Assembly: GCF_016916835.1 (NCBI RefSeq)
Contig: NZ_JAFFIX010000005.1
Span: 124,001-188,000 of the forward strand
From: Actinacidiphila bryophytorum
GTDB lineage: Bacteria; Actinomycetota; Actinomycetes; Streptomycetales; Streptomycetaceae
Reading direction: 5' to 3'
DNA: 64,000 bases
The first letter of the stretch is position 1; the number at the start of each line of letters is the position of its first letter. The position numbers and the translations under genes are program-made. Below are positions 50,779-59,668 of the stretch, piece by piece. Under the pieces are notes generated by a model. It worked only from the letters and a program-made list of their open reading frames with translations, did no database searches and was not told the origin of the DNA.

Positions 50779-51714
50779 CTACTCCTCGGAGCTGCGCGGG
50801 TCGGGGATCTGCAGCGGCGAGCCGGCGGTGCCCGGCAGCTCGCCGCGGCCGCCCTTGCCCTGCTCGACCTCGGCGGGCTCCTCCCCCGCCGCCAGGTCCT
50901 TGCCCGCGGCCGGCTTCCCGCCCGCCTGCGGCGCGGCGGGCGCGGACGCGCCCGAGCCCTGGGCCGCGCGGTCGAAGAAGCGCAGCAGCTCGACGGGGAA
51001 GGGCAGCACCAGCGTCGAGTTCTTCTCGGCCGCGACCTCCACCACCGTCTGCAGCATGCGCAGCTGCAGCGCCGCCGGGTTGGCGTCCATGGCCTTGGCC
51101 GCCTCGGAGAGCTTGACCGAGGCCTGGAGTTCGCCGTCCGCGGTGATGATCCTGGCCCGCCGCTCGCGGTCCGCCTCCGCCTGCCGCGCCATGGAGCGCT
51201 TCATGGACTCCGGCAGCGCCACGTCCTTGATCTCGACCCGGTCGATGTGCACGCCCCACCCGGTGGCGGGCGTGGACAGCATCAGCTCCAGGCCCTCGTG
51301 CAGCATCTCCCGCCCGGACAGCAGGTCGTCCAGGTCGCTCTTGCCGATGATCGACCGCAGCGAGGTCTGGGCGACCTGGAGCATGGCGAACTGGTAGTTC
51401 TGCACGTCCACGGTCGCCCGGATCGGGTCGACGACCCGGAAGTAGAGGACGGCGTCGACCCGTACCGAGACGTTGTCGCGGGTGATGCCCTCCTGGGAGG
51501 GCACCGGCATGGTGACGACCTGCATGTTGACCTTGGTCATCCGGTCCACGAACGGCATCACCATGCGCGGCCCGGGTTCCTTCGGCACCGGGTTGACCCG
51601 GCCCCAGCGGTAGACGACACCGCGCTCGTACTGTTTGACGACCCGGACGCTGCTGCGCAGCCCGATCAGGCCGATCACCGCTGCCACGACCAGCAGCGCC
51701 ACGACGGCTCCCAT
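50779..51714 (-). CDS. Slipin / SPFH (band 7) family membrane protein
   Basis: A 311-residue band 7 protein. A single N-terminal membrane segment (VVALLVVAAVIGLIGL) is followed by the SPFH domain: QYERGVVYRWGRV, PGPRMVMPFVDRMTKVNMQVVTMPVPSQEGITRDNVSVRVDAVLYFRV and ARQAEADRERRARIITADGELQAS. The C-terminal 70 residues are Ala/Gly/Pro-rich and low in complexity. Slipins form membrane microdomain scaffolds and often pair with an NfeD protease, which is not present here. The ATG at 51714 begins with the membrane helix. Confidence 0.9.
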   Translation of the reverse strand: MGAVVALLVVAAVIGLIGLRSSVRVVKQYERGVVYRWGRVNPVPKEPGPRMVMPFVDRMTKVNMQVVTMPVPSQEGITRDNVSVRVDAVLYFRVVDPIRATVDVQNYQFAMLQVAQTSLRSIIGKSDLDDLLSGREMLHEGLELMLSTPATGWGVHIDRVEIKDVALPESMKRSMARQAEADRERRARIITADGELQASVKLSEAAKAMDANPAALQLRMLQTVVEVAAEKNSTLVLPFPVELLRFFDRAAQGSGASAPAAPQAGGKPAAGKDLAAGEEPAEVEQGKGGRGELPGTAGSPLQIPDPRSSEE

Positions 51715-51769
51715 GTCCCCCGCTCCCCTCGGTCAGGGTGTGAACATAGCGGCAGCGCCCGGCGGCTGA

Positions 51770-51950
51770 CTAGGCCGTGTTGTGGAAGTCCCGCCTGCCC
51801 CGCGACGCCTGGCACGCACGCTCGCTGCGTTGTCGGAGTCGTCCGAGTAGGCCCACTACGAGGACGACCCTCCGCCTTGCGATCGCACGCACCGGACGCC
51901 GCGGGGCCCGCCCTGTGGGCGGACGGCGCTACTTCCAAAACACGGCCTAG
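51770..51950. mobile_element. 181-bp MITE-like element with 20-bp terminal inverted repeats
   Basis: The left end CTAGGCCGTGTTGTGGAAGT (51770-51789) and right end ACTTCCAAAACACGGCCTAG (51931-51950) are complementary in 19 of 20 positions. The interior encodes no plausible protein. I recognise the sequence as one that recurs in many Streptomyces genomes, so it is probably a non-autonomous transposable element. Its right end supplies the TAG stop codon of the adjacent TPR gene. Confidence 0.85.
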
Positions 51951-52333
51951 CCGTCGAAACGGGCGGCGGCCAGGTAGTCCGGGCGCGGGTCGAGCGCCGC
52001 GGCCAGCCGGAAGTGCCGCTGGGCCTCGCCGGCCCGGTCGGCGCGCTGCAGGGTGCGCCCGAGCGCGAAGTGCGCGAAGGCGTTGTCCGGCTCGCGCTCC
52101 AGCACGATCTGGAACTCCAGCTCGGCGGGGCGCAGTTGCGCGGCGAGGAAGAAGGCACGGGCGCGCAGCAGCCGGGCCGCGGTGTTCTCCGGGTGGGCCG
52201 CGATGACCGGGTCGAGAAGCTTGACCGCGCCGCGCGGGTCGCGCGCGGCGAGCAGCTGCTCGGCGGCACGGAAGTCGATCACAAGGGTCTCTGGGCTGCG
52301 CTCGGACAAGTCCGCCTCCCTGACATCGGGCAC
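51947..52333 (-). CDS. Small tetratricopeptide-repeat protein
   Basis: A 128-residue soluble protein with about three TPR-like helix pairs: FRAAEQLLAARDPRGAVKLLDPVIAAHPENTAARLLRARAFF, LRPAELEFQIVLEREPDNAFAHFALGRTL and RAGEAQRHFRLAAALDPRPDY. It probably binds a protein partner. GTG at 52333 is the likely start. The stop TAG lies in the terminal CTAG of the MITE, so the last residues (ARFDG) may be original or the native end may have been cut by insertion. A small palindrome, GTCTG-GT-CAGAC (52348-52359), is just upstream. Confidence 0.82.
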   Translation of the reverse strand: MPDVREADLSERSPETLVIDFRAAEQLLAARDPRGAVKLLDPVIAAHPENTAARLLRARAFFLAAQLRPAELEFQIVLEREPDNAFAHFALGRTLQRADRAGEAQRHFRLAAALDPRPDYLAAARFDG

Positions 52334-52442
52334 GGGGACGAATGATCGTCTGGTCAGACATACCCAACACGGGCGGCGGCAACCGCATTCCCCGCCCTGC
52401 CCGCACCGCCGGCGCCCCGGCCCGCGCCGGTGGCCTGCGCGA

Positions 52443-53045
52443 CTACGCCTGCGCGGCCCGTTCGCGCAGCTGCTCCCACACCGCCCGCACCTGCGGTTCC
52501 AGCGCGTCGAGCGGGCCGTCGTTGTCGATCACCAGGTCGGCGACGGCCAGCCGCTGCTCGCGGCCGGCCTGGGCCGCCATCCGGGAGCGCGCCTCGTCCT
52601 CGGTCATGCCGCGCAGCCGCACCAGCCGGTCGAGCTGGGTGGCGGGGTCGGCGTCCACCACGACGACCACGTCGTAGTAGGGGGCGAGACCGTTCTCGGT
52701 GAGCAGCGGCACGTCGTGCAGCACGATGTCGTCGGGTCCCGCGGCCTTCTGGAGTTCCGCGGAGCGGGCGCCGACCAGCGGGTGGACGATCGCGTTGAGC
52801 GCCTTGCGGCGGTCCTCGTCGGCGAAGACGATCGCGCCGAGCCTCGGCCGGTCGAGCGACCCGTCGGCGGCGAGCACCCCGGTGCCGAACTCGGCGACCA
52901 CCGCGGCCAGTCCCTCGGTGCCGGGCTCGACCACCTCGCGGGCGATCCGGTCGGAGTCGACAAGGATCGCCCCGTAGGACGCCAGCAGCCGCGCCACCTC
53001 GCTCTTGCCGGCCCCGATACCGCCGGTCAGACCCACTGTCAGCAT
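52443..53045 (-). CDS. coaE: Dephospho-CoA kinase
   Basis: The last step of coenzyme A synthesis, in the cytosol. A 200-residue P-loop kinase with [35 protein letters not shown] (P-loop and DSD motif), [13 protein letters not shown] and [17 protein letters not shown]. It lacks the C-terminal UPF0157 extension found in mycobacterial CoaE. The ATG at 53045 is 7 bases after TAGGCT, so a leaderless transcript is likely. It lies downstream of the PAC2 gene on the same strand. Confidence 0.95.
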   Translation of the reverse strand: MLTVGLTGGIGAGKSEVARLLASYGAILVDSDRIAREVVEPGTEGLAAVVAEFGTGVLAADGSLDRPRLGAIVFADEDRRKALNAIVHPLVGARSAELQKAAGPDDIVLHDVPLLTENGLAPYYDVVVVVDADPATQLDRLVRLRGMTEDEARSRMAAQAGREQRLAVADLVIDNDGPLDALEPQVRAVWEQLRERAAQA

Positions 53046-53052
53046 GCCGGCC

Positions 53053-53058
53053 AGCCTA
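53053..53058 (-). promoter_or_regulatory. Candidate -10 element for leaderless coaE transcript
   Basis: TAGGCT on the minus strand, 7 bases ahead of the ATG at 53045. There is no Shine-Dalgarno sequence between. Confidence 0.55.
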
Positions 53059-53089
53059 CTGGGCGGCATGTGCACCGCCCGGCGCGGGC

Positions 53090-54028
53090 TCAGCGCCCGC
53101 CGTCGTCCTCGCGGTCGGCGAGGAAGCGTTCGAACTCCGCGGCGAGGTCGTCGGCCGAGGGCAGGTCGACGGGCTCGGCGATCAGGCTCTCGCGGGACTG
53201 CGATCCGGCGACCGCGTCGTACTGGCTCTCCAGGCCGCGCACCACGGACACCAGTTCGCCGTCGCCCTCGGCGACCTGCCGGTCGATCTCGACCCGCACG
53301 GTGTGCGCCTCGTTGCGCAGGGCGTGCGCGATCTCCGGGAGCACCAGGCCGGTCGCCGCGGTGATCGCCTCCAGGACGGCCAGGGCCGCGTCCGGGTACG
53401 GGGAGCGGGCCAGGTAGTGCGGCACGTGGGCGGCCACGCCGAGCACGTCGCGGCCGGCCTCGGCCAGCCGCAGCTCGACCAGCGCGGAGGCGCTGCCGGG
53501 CACCTGGGCCTCGTCGAACCAGGCGCGGTGACCGGGCATCAGGTCGACCCGGTTGCCGTGCGGGGTCAGGCCGACCGGGCGGGTGTGCGGGACGCCCATC
53601 GGGATGCCGTGGAAGTTGATGGCGAGCCGCACGCCGAGGCGCTCGACGACCTGGAGCACCGCGGTGGCGAATCGCTCCCACTCCACGTCCGGCTCTGAGC
53701 CGGTGAGCAGCAGGAACGGGGTGCCGGTGGTGTCGCGCACCAGGTAGAGGTCGATCTCCGGTGCTTCGTAGGACGTCCAGTGGTCGCGTTCGAAGGTCAT
53801 CAGGGGGCGGCGGGCGCGGTAGTCCACCAGGCGGTCGGCGTCGAAACGCGCGACGAGCTGGTTGTCGAGCCGGTCGAGCAGCTGCTCACTGACCTGCTGG
53901 CCGGTCTCGCCGGCGTCCATGAACCCCTCGAAGTGGTACAGCAGCACCGGCCCTGCGTCGCCGACCGCCTCGTCCACGGCCTCCGCCCCGCCCGGTACGT
54001 ACTCGTACAGCCCTTGCGGATCCAGCAC
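53090..54028 (-). CDS. PAC2 family protein (proteasome assembly chaperone-like)
   Basis: A 312-residue member of the PAC2 family, named after a eukaryotic proteasome assembly chaperone and widespread in actinobacteria, where its job is unclear. [66 protein letters not shown] and [21 protein letters not shown] are the conserved parts. Mycobacteria and Streptomyces have a 20S proteasome, so a link is possible but unproven. GTG at 54028 has GAGGAGG upstream. It follows rpsA after a strong terminator. Confidence 0.87.
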   Translation of the reverse strand: MLDPQGLYEYVPGGAEAVDEAVGDAGPVLLYHFEGFMDAGETGQQVSEQLLDRLDNQLVARFDADRLVDYRARRPLMTFERDHWTSYEAPEIDLYLVRDTTGTPFLLLTGSEPDVEWERFATAVLQVVERLGVRLAINFHGIPMGVPHTRPVGLTPHGNRVDLMPGHRAWFDEAQVPGSASALVELRLAEAGRDVLGVAAHVPHYLARSPYPDAALAVLEAITAATGLVLPEIAHALRNEAHTVRVEIDRQVAEGDGELVSVVRGLESQYDAVAGSQSRESLIAEPVDLPSADDLAAEFERFLADREDDGGR

Positions 54029-54120
54029 GATGATCGTCCTCCTCGTTCTCTGTCACCACAACGAACAACCGCGGCCCGCCATTCCCTCCCGCGTGCCGCG
54101 GTCCTGCCGCAGCACACAGC

Positions 54121-54155
54121 GCGGCCCCGCCCCCCGGTGTGAGGGGCGGGGCCGC
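54121..54155 (-). terminator. Terminator downstream of rpsA
   Basis: GCGGCCCCGCCCC (54121-54133) pairs perfectly with GGGGCGGGGCCGC (54143-54155) around a 9-base loop, starting 19 bases past the rpsA stop. It is a 13-bp G/C stem typical of high-GC terminators, with no T-run. Confidence 0.8.
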
Positions 54156-54174
54156 GACGGCTGGTGGTCAGCGG

Positions 54175-55677
54175 TCAGCTCTGGCCGCCGGCCAGCCTCT
54201 CGCGCAGGGCCGCCAGGGCCTCGTCGGAGGCGAGGGCGCCGGAGTTGTCGTCGGACTCCGAGGAGTACGAACCGCCGCCGCCACCCGCGCCACCGGGCGC
54301 CGGAGCCGCGGTGCCGGCCTCGGCCGCCGCCTGCTCGTCGGCCTCGCGGGACTTGATGACCTGGGCCTGGTGCTGCTCGAAGCGGGCCTGGGCCGTGGCG
54401 TACTGGCCCTCCCACTCCTCGCGCTGCTTGTCGTAGCCCTCGAGCCAGTCGTTGGTCTCGGGGTCGAAGCCCTCGGGGTAGATGTAGTTCCCCTGGTCGT
54501 CGTACGACGCGGCCATGCCGTACAGCGTCGGGTCGAACTCGACCGAGGCCGGGTCGGCACCGAAGGACTCGTTGGCCTGCTTGAGGGACAGCGAGATCCG
54601 GCGGCGCTCCAGGTCGATGTCGATGACCTTGACGAAGATCTCGTCGTTGACCTGGACGACCTGCTCCGGGATCTCCACGTGGCGCTCGGCCAGCTCGGAG
54701 ATGTGGACCAGGCCCTCGATGCCCTCGTCGACGCGCACGAACGCACCGAACGGAACGAGCTTGGTGACCTTGCCGGGCACGACCTGCCCGATCTGGTGGG
54801 TGCGGGCGAACTGCTGCCACGGGTCTTCCTGGGTCGCCTTCAGCGACAGGGAGACGCGCTCGCGGTCCATGTCGACGTCCAGGACCTCGACCGTGACCTC
54901 CTGGCCGACCTCGACGACCTCGGAGGGGTGGTCGATGTGCTTCCAGGACAGCTCCGAGACGTGCACCAGACCGTCGACACCGCCGAGGTCCACGAACGCA
55001 CCGAAGTTGACGATGGAGGAGACGACGCCGGAGCGCACCTGGCCCTTCTGCAGGGTGGTGAGGAAGGTCTGGCGGACCTCGCTCTGGGTCTGCTCCAGCC
55101 AGGCACGGCGGGACAGGACCACGTTGTTGCGGTTCTTGTCCAGCTCGATGATCTTGGCCTCGAGCTCCTTGCCCACGTAGGGCTGCAGGTCGCGCACGCG
55201 GCGCATCTCGACCAGCGACGCGGGCAGGAAGCCGCGCAGGCCGATGTCGAGGATGAGACCGCCCTTGACGACCTCGATGACGGTACCGGTGACGATGCCG
55301 TCCTCTTCCTTGATCTTCTCGATCGTGCCCCACGCGCGCTCGTACTGCGCACGCTTCTTCGAGAGGATCAGGCGGCCTTCCTTGTCCTCCTTCTGGAGGA
55401 CCAGGGCCTCGATCTCATCGCCCACGGCGACGACCTCGTTGGGGTCGACGTCGTGCTTGATGGAGAGCTCGCGGGAGGGGATGACACCTTCGGTCTTGTA
55501 ACCGATGTCGAGCAGGACCTCGTCCCGGTCGACCTTCACGATGACGCCGTCGACGATGTCGCCGTCGTTGAAGTACTTGATCGTCTCGTCGATCGCGGCG
55601 AGGAAGGCTTCCTCGTTGCCGATGTCGTTGACCGCCACCTGCGGGGTGGTACGAGGGGCCTCGGTGCTGCTCGTCAT
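54175..55677 (-). CDS. rpsA: 30S ribosomal protein S1
   Basis: Binds mRNA on the small ribosomal subunit. The 500-residue protein has four S1 domains, the actinobacterial number (E. coli has six): about residues 36-105 (GDIVDGVIVKVDRDEVLLDIGYKTEG), 121-190 (DGIVTGTVIEVVKGGLILDIGLRGFLP), 208-276 (GQVRSGVVSSIVNFGAFVDLGGVDGLVHVSELSW), and 293-361 (GQVVPGKVTKLVPFGAFVRVDEGIEGLVHISELA). The acidic, Gly-rich tail ends near a DNSGALASDEALAALRERL helix. The ATG at 55677 follows a leader of about 157 bases from a near-consensus promoter. Confidence 0.96.
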   Translation of the reverse strand: MTSSTEAPRTTPQVAVNDIGNEEAFLAAIDETIKYFNDGDIVDGVIVKVDRDEVLLDIGYKTEGVIPSRELSIKHDVDPNEVVAVGDEIEALVLQKEDKEGRLILSKKRAQYERAWGTIEKIKEEDGIVTGTVIEVVKGGLILDIGLRGFLPASLVEMRRVRDLQPYVGKELEAKIIELDKNRNNVVLSRRAWLEQTQSEVRQTFLTTLQKGQVRSGVVSSIVNFGAFVDLGGVDGLVHVSELSWKHIDHPSEVVEVGQEVTVEVLDVDMDRERVSLSLKATQEDPWQQFARTHQIGQVVPGKVTKLVPFGAFVRVDEGIEGLVHISELAERHVEIPEQVVQVNDEIFVKVIDIDLERRRISLSLKQANESFGADPASVEFDPTLYGMAASYDDQGNYIYPEGFDPETNDWLEGYDKQREEWEGQYATAQARFEQHQAQVIKSREADEQAAAEAGTAAPAPGGAGGGGGSYSSESDDNSGALASDEALAALRERLAGGQS

Positions 55678-55840
55678 TAGGGAAAGGACTCCGGTACGGA
55701 CAGTAAGTCGTAGGTACTGCTACGCCTGGAGCCTTTTTCAATCCTGCCCCGATACCGACGGCCGGGGGCCGTGGGGATCTGCAACAGATTCGAGCGTGGC
55801 CTGCTCCGTCTGAGGCGCGCAGGCTCGCAGCGCAACTTGT

Positions 55841-55869
55841 AGCATACGGGGGCAGCCGGGCACGGTCAA
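55841..55869 (-). promoter_or_regulatory. Principal-sigma-type promoter of rpsA
   Basis: On the minus strand, TTGACC (complement of 55864-55869) and TATGCT (complement of 55841-55846) are separated by exactly 17 bases, close to the HrdB consensus. Transcription would start near 55834, leaving a leader of roughly 157 bases. Confidence 0.75.
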
Positions 55870-55959
55870 TGCACGAAGAGCGCACCGGGCGCGTAACGAA
55901 CCAAACCGGCGCAAGTCCCCCGACCGCAGGTCTTCTCAGAGAGTACGACGACTGCCGCG

Positions 55960-56778
55960 ATGATCCAAGGACCTGAACCTGAAGCTACCCGGCGCAGCGC
56001 CGGGATCACGGAGAGCAGCCGGGCCAGCCGCGGCTGGTGGGACCGCAACGCGGACGACTACCAGATCGAGCACGGCGACTTCCTCGGCGACGACCGCTTC
56101 GTGTGGGGCCCCGAGGGCCTGGACGAGGCGGAGGCCGCGCTGCTCGGCCCCGCGGCCGGGCTGAAGGGCCTCGACGTGCTGGAGATCGGCGCCGGCGCCG
56201 CCCAGTGCTCGCGCTGGCTGGCCGCGCAGGGCGCACGCCCGGTCGCCCTCGACCTGTCGCACCGGCAGCTGCAGCACGCCCGCCGCATCGACCAGGAGCC
56301 GGGCCGGGCGCCGCTGCCGCTGGTGCAGGCCGACGCCGCCTTCCTGCCCTTCGCCGACGCCTCCTTCGACCTGGCCTGCTCCGCGTACGGGGCGCTGCCC
56401 TTCGTCGCCGACACCGGCAGGGTGCAGCGCGAGGTGCGCCGGGTGCTGCGGCCCGGCGGGCGCTGGGTCTTCTCGGTCACCCACCCGGTGCGCTGGGCCT
56501 TCCCTGACGAGCCGGGACCCGAGGGGCTGACCGCGGTGTCCTCCTACTTCGACCGGACCCCCTACGTCGAGCAGGACGACCGCGGCCTCGCGGTATACGT
56601 CGAGCACCACCGCACCCTCGGCGACCGCGTCCGGGAGATCGCGGCGGCCGGGCTGCGGCTGGTCGACCTGGTCGAACCCGAGTGGCCGCAGTGGAACGAG
56701 CAGGAGTGGGGCGGCTGGTCCCCGCTGCGCGGCAGCCTGCTGCCGGGCACCGCGATCTTCGTGTGCGTGGCCGAATGA
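55960..56778 (+). CDS. Class I SAM-dependent methyltransferase
   Basis: A 272-residue Rossmann-type methyltransferase. WWDRNADDYQIEHGDFLG near residue 25 is a common N-terminal signature of UbiE/Methyltransf_11 proteins. LDVLEIGAGAAQCSRWLAAQGARPVALDLSHRQL holds motif I and the acidic residue that binds SAM. FDLACSAYGALPFVAD and VLRPGGRWVFSVTHPVRW follow. The substrate is unknown. It is divergent from rpsA. Its final codons and stop are triplicated in a 15-bp tandem repeat. Confidence 0.88.
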   Translation: MIQGPEPEATRRSAGITESSRASRGWWDRNADDYQIEHGDFLGDDRFVWGPEGLDEAEAALLGPAAGLKGLDVLEIGAGAAQCSRWLAAQGARPVALDLSHRQLQHARRIDQEPGRAPLPLVQADAAFLPFADASFDLACSAYGALPFVADTGRVQREVRRVLRPGGRWVFSVTHPVRWAFPDEPGPEGLTAVSSYFDRTPYVEQDDRGLAVYVEHHRTLGDRVREIAAAGLRLVDLVEPEWPQWNEQEWGGWSPLRGSLLPGTAIFVCVAE

Positions 56779-56809
56779 GGCGTGGCCGAATGAGGCGTGG
56801 CCGAATGAG
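56765..56809 (+). repeat. Three tandem 15-bp copies spanning the methyltransferase stop codon
   Basis: The unit GCGTGGCCGAATGAG occurs exactly three times at 56765-56779, 56780-56794 and 56795-56809. Because 15 is a multiple of three, the in-frame stop (first copy, 56776-56778) is repeated twice downstream. Confidence 0.95.
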
Positions 56810-56857
56810 GCGACGCGGGGCCGCACGCGGCAGCGGGGCCGGCGCACGGGCGGTGCC

Positions 56858-59623
56858 GTGCCGCCGGTGATCAGGCCGGAAGGGCTGGCCCTTCCCGTCG
56901 CCGCGGTCGTGCCCGCGCTGCTCGACGCGCTCGCAGGCCCCGGGTGCGCGGTGCTGGCAGCGCCGCCCGGAACCGGCAAGACCACGCTGGTGCCGCTGCT
57001 GCTGGCCGGGGCGCAGGGCCGCCCGGCGGGCAGGGTGCTGGTCGCCGAGCCGCGGCGGATGGCGGCCAGGGCCGCCGCCCGGCGGATGGCGTGGCTGCTG
57101 GGCGAGCCCGTCGGCAGGACCGCGGGCTTCACCGTACGCGGCGAGCGGAGGGTCTCCCCTGCCACGCAGGTGGAGGTGGTGACCACCGGGGTGCTACTGC
57201 AACGCCTGCAGCGCGACCCGGAGTTGGCGGGCGTCGGCACCGTCGTGCTCGACGAGTGCCACGAACGGCACCTCGACGCCGACACCGCGATGGCCTTCCT
57301 CCTGGACGTACGCGCCACGCTGCGGCCCGAGCTGCGGCTGGTCGCCGCGTCCGCGACGACCGACACGGCGGCCTGGGCGGCCCTGCTCGACGCCCCGGTG
57401 GTGGAGGCGGCCGACGTCCTGCACCCGGTGGCCGTGCGGTGGGCGCCGCCGCCGCGGCAGGTGCGCCCGCCGCACGGCATGCACGTCGACCCCGCGCTGC
57501 TCGCCCATGTCGCCGCCGTCGTGCGCACCGCGGTCGCCGAGGACACCGGCGACGTGCTGTGCTTCCTGCCCGGCGTCGGGGAGATCGCCCGGGTGGCCGG
57601 AATGCTGTCCGGGCTCGGCGTGGACGTCCTGCAGCTGCACGGGCGCGCCCCGGCCGCCGCCCAGGACGCGGCCCTGGCCCCCGGACAGCGCCGCCGGGTG
57701 CTGCTGGCCACGTCGGTGGCCGAATCCAGCCTGACCGTGCCGGGGGTGCGGACCGTGGTCGACAGCGGGCTCACCCGCGAGCCGCGCATGGACCACGCCA
57801 GGGGCCTGGGCTCGCTCACCACCGTCCGGGTCTCGCGTGCGGCGGCCGAGCAGCGCGCGGGCCGTGCCGGGCGTGAGGCGCCGGGCACCGTCCACCGCTG
57901 CTGGGCGCAGGGCGAACACGACCGGCTGGCCCGCAGGCCCGCACCGGAGATCGCCCTTGCCGACCTCACCGGCTTCGCCTTGCAGGCCGCCTGCTGGGGC
58001 GAGCCCGACGTGACGGGTCTTGCCCTCCTCGACCCGCCCCCGCCCGGCGCGATGGCCGCCGCCCGGGCCACCCTGCGCACTCTGGGCGCCGTCGACGCGG
58101 AGGGCCGCGCCACCGCGCGGGGCCGCCGCCTCGGCCGCCTCGGGCTGCACCCGCGCCTGGCCCGCGCGCTCCTCGACGCGGCACCCGTGGTGGGCACCGC
58201 TCGCGCAGCCGAGCTGACCGCCCTGCTGTCGGAGGAGGTCCCCGCGGCCTACGGCGCCGACCTGACCGCGGCCTGGCACACCGCACGCCGGGCGAAGGAC
58301 GCCTACGCCCCCCGCTGGCGCGCCGAGTCCCACCGCCTGTCCGCCGCCTCGACCTCGCGCGACGACGGCCCTGCCGCGGGACGGGGCAGCAGCCCGGAAC
58401 CGGGCGGGATCAGCACCGAGTCCCACCGCCCGTCCGCCGCCTCCACCTCCCGCGACGACGGCCCTGCCGCCGACCGGAACGACAGCCCGGAACCGGGCGG
58501 GATCGACACCGGGTCCCACCGCCCGTCGGCCGCCTCCACCTCCCGAGATGACGGCCCTGCCGCGGGACGGGGCAGCAGCCCGGAACCGGGCGGGATCGAC
58601 ACCGGGTCCCACCGCCCGTCCGGCGGCCTGGCCAGGGGTCGGGAGTCCGGCGGGCTCGGTGACGACGCCGCCGCCGGGCTCGTCGTCGCGCTGGCCTTCC
58701 CCGAGCGGGTGGCCCGGCGGCGGCCCGAGGGCGGGTATCTGATGGTGTCGGGGACAGGGGCCGAGGTCGGGGGCGGGCTCGGGGAGGCCGAGTGGGTCGC
58801 CGTGGCCGTCGCCGACCGCGGGGTGGGACGTGCCGCGGCGCGGGTGCGGCTCGCGGCGGTGGTGGACGAGGAGACGGCGCGGGAGGCGGCCGCCTGGGCG
58901 CTGGAGCGCTACGAGGAGGTCCGCTGGGCGCAGGGCGACGTGGTGGCCAGGCGGGTGGAGCGGCTGGGCGCCGTGGAGCTGTCGGCGGCGCCGCTGCGGG
59001 AGCCGGACCCGGCCGCGGTGCAGGCCGCGCTGCTCGACGGGCTCGCCACCGAGGGCACGGGCCTGCTGCGGTGGAGCAGGGACGCGGGTGAGCTGCGGCA
59101 GCGTATGGCCTTCGTGCACAGGGTGCTGGGGCCGCCGTGGCCGGACGTCGCCGAGGACGCGCTGCTGGACCGGGCCGGCGAGTGGCTCGGGCCCGAACTG
59201 GCCCGCGCCCGGCGCCGCGCGGACCTGGCGCGGATCGACGCGGGCGCCGCGCTGCCGCGGCTGCTGCCGTGGGCGACGGGTGAGGCGGCCCGTTTCGCGG
59301 AGCTGGCGCCCGAGCGCATCGAAGTGCCCAGCGGCTCGCGCATCCGGGTGGACTATGGCGGTGAGCAGCCCGTACTGGCCGTGAAGCTGCAGGAGTTGTT
59401 CGGCCTCGCGGAGTCCCCGCGGGTCGCGGGGGTGCCCGTGCTGGTCCATCTGCTGTCGCCCGCGGGGCGCCCCGCGGCGGTGACCGCGGACCTCGCGTCC
59501 TTCTGGCGGGAGGGCTACCGGGCGGTGCGCGCCGAGCTGCGTGGCCGCTACCCGCGGCACCCGTGGCCCGAGGACCCCTCGACGGCGGCGCCGACCCGGC
59601 GCACCAACGCCCGGCGCGGCTGA
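56858..59623 (+). CDS. hrpB: ATP-dependent helicase HrpB-type (DExH)
   Basis: A DEAH/RHA-like helicase of 921 residues. Walker A is APPGTGKTT, motif II reads DECH in VVLDECHERHLD, motif III SATTDT, motif VI AAAEQRAGRAGR. HrpB-specific parts follow: DLTGFALQAACWGEPDVTGLALLDPPPPGAM and, near the C-terminus, GSRIRVDYGGEQPVLAVKLQELFGL. Residues 490-582 are an inserted disordered segment of three 31-residue repeats, absent from E. coli HrpB. The biological role of HrpB is not well known. The start GTG at 56858 is the best guess; GTG at 56867 is also possible. Confidence 0.88.
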   Translation: MPPVIRPEGLALPVAAVVPALLDALAGPGCAVLAAPPGTGKTTLVPLLLAGAQGRPAGRVLVAEPRRMAARAAARRMAWLLGEPVGRTAGFTVRGERRVSPATQVEVVTTGVLLQRLQRDPELAGVGTVVLDECHERHLDADTAMAFLLDVRATLRPELRLVAASATTDTAAWAALLDAPVVEAADVLHPVAVRWAPPPRQVRPPHGMHVDPALLAHVAAVVRTAVAEDTGDVLCFLPGVGEIARVAGMLSGLGVDVLQLHGRAPAAAQDAALAPGQRRRVLLATSVAESSLTVPGVRTVVDSGLTREPRMDHARGLGSLTTVRVSRAAAEQRAGRAGREAPGTVHRCWAQGEHDRLARRPAPEIALADLTGFALQAACWGEPDVTGLALLDPPPPGAMAAARATLRTLGAVDAEGRATARGRRLGRLGLHPRLARALLDAAPVVGTARAAELTALLSEEVPAAYGADLTAAWHTARRAKDAYAPRWRAESHRLSAASTSRDDGPAAGRGSSPEPGGISTESHRPSAASTSRDDGPAADRNDSPEPGGIDTGSHRPSAASTSRDDGPAAGRGSSPEPGGIDTGSHRPSGGLARGRESGGLGDDAAAGLVVALAFPERVARRRPEGGYLMVSGTGAEVGGGLGEAEWVAVAVADRGVGRAAARVRLAAVVDEETAREAAAWALERYEEVRWAQGDVVARRVERLGAVELSAAPLREPDPAAVQAALLDGLATEGTGLLRWSRDAGELRQRMAFVHRVLGPPWPDVAEDALLDRAGEWLGPELARARRRADLARIDAGAALPRLLPWATGEAARFAELAPERIEVPSGSRIRVDYGGEQPVLAVKLQELFGLAESPRVAGVPVLVHLLSPAGRPAAVTADLASFWREGYRAVRAELRGRYPRHPWPEDPSTAAPTRRTNARRG
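58325..58603 (+). repeat. In-frame 93-bp minisatellite (three copies) within hrpB
   Basis: Units begin at 58325, 58418 and 58511, each 93 bp and encoding a 31-residue unit with SHRPSAASTSRDDGPAA and SSPEPGGI-T. A partial fourth unit (SHRPS) starts at 58604. The copies differ at a few positions, for example ADRNDSPEP in the second. Confidence 0.93.
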
Positions 59624-59668
59624 GGCGGACCCCAGCCGCGCCGGACGGCGGTCATGCCTGCGTCGCGG

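Noticed and set aside
51770..51950. Coding potential inside the MITE
   Set aside because: Frames crossing it are continuations of neighbours or antisense; none shows transposase motifs.
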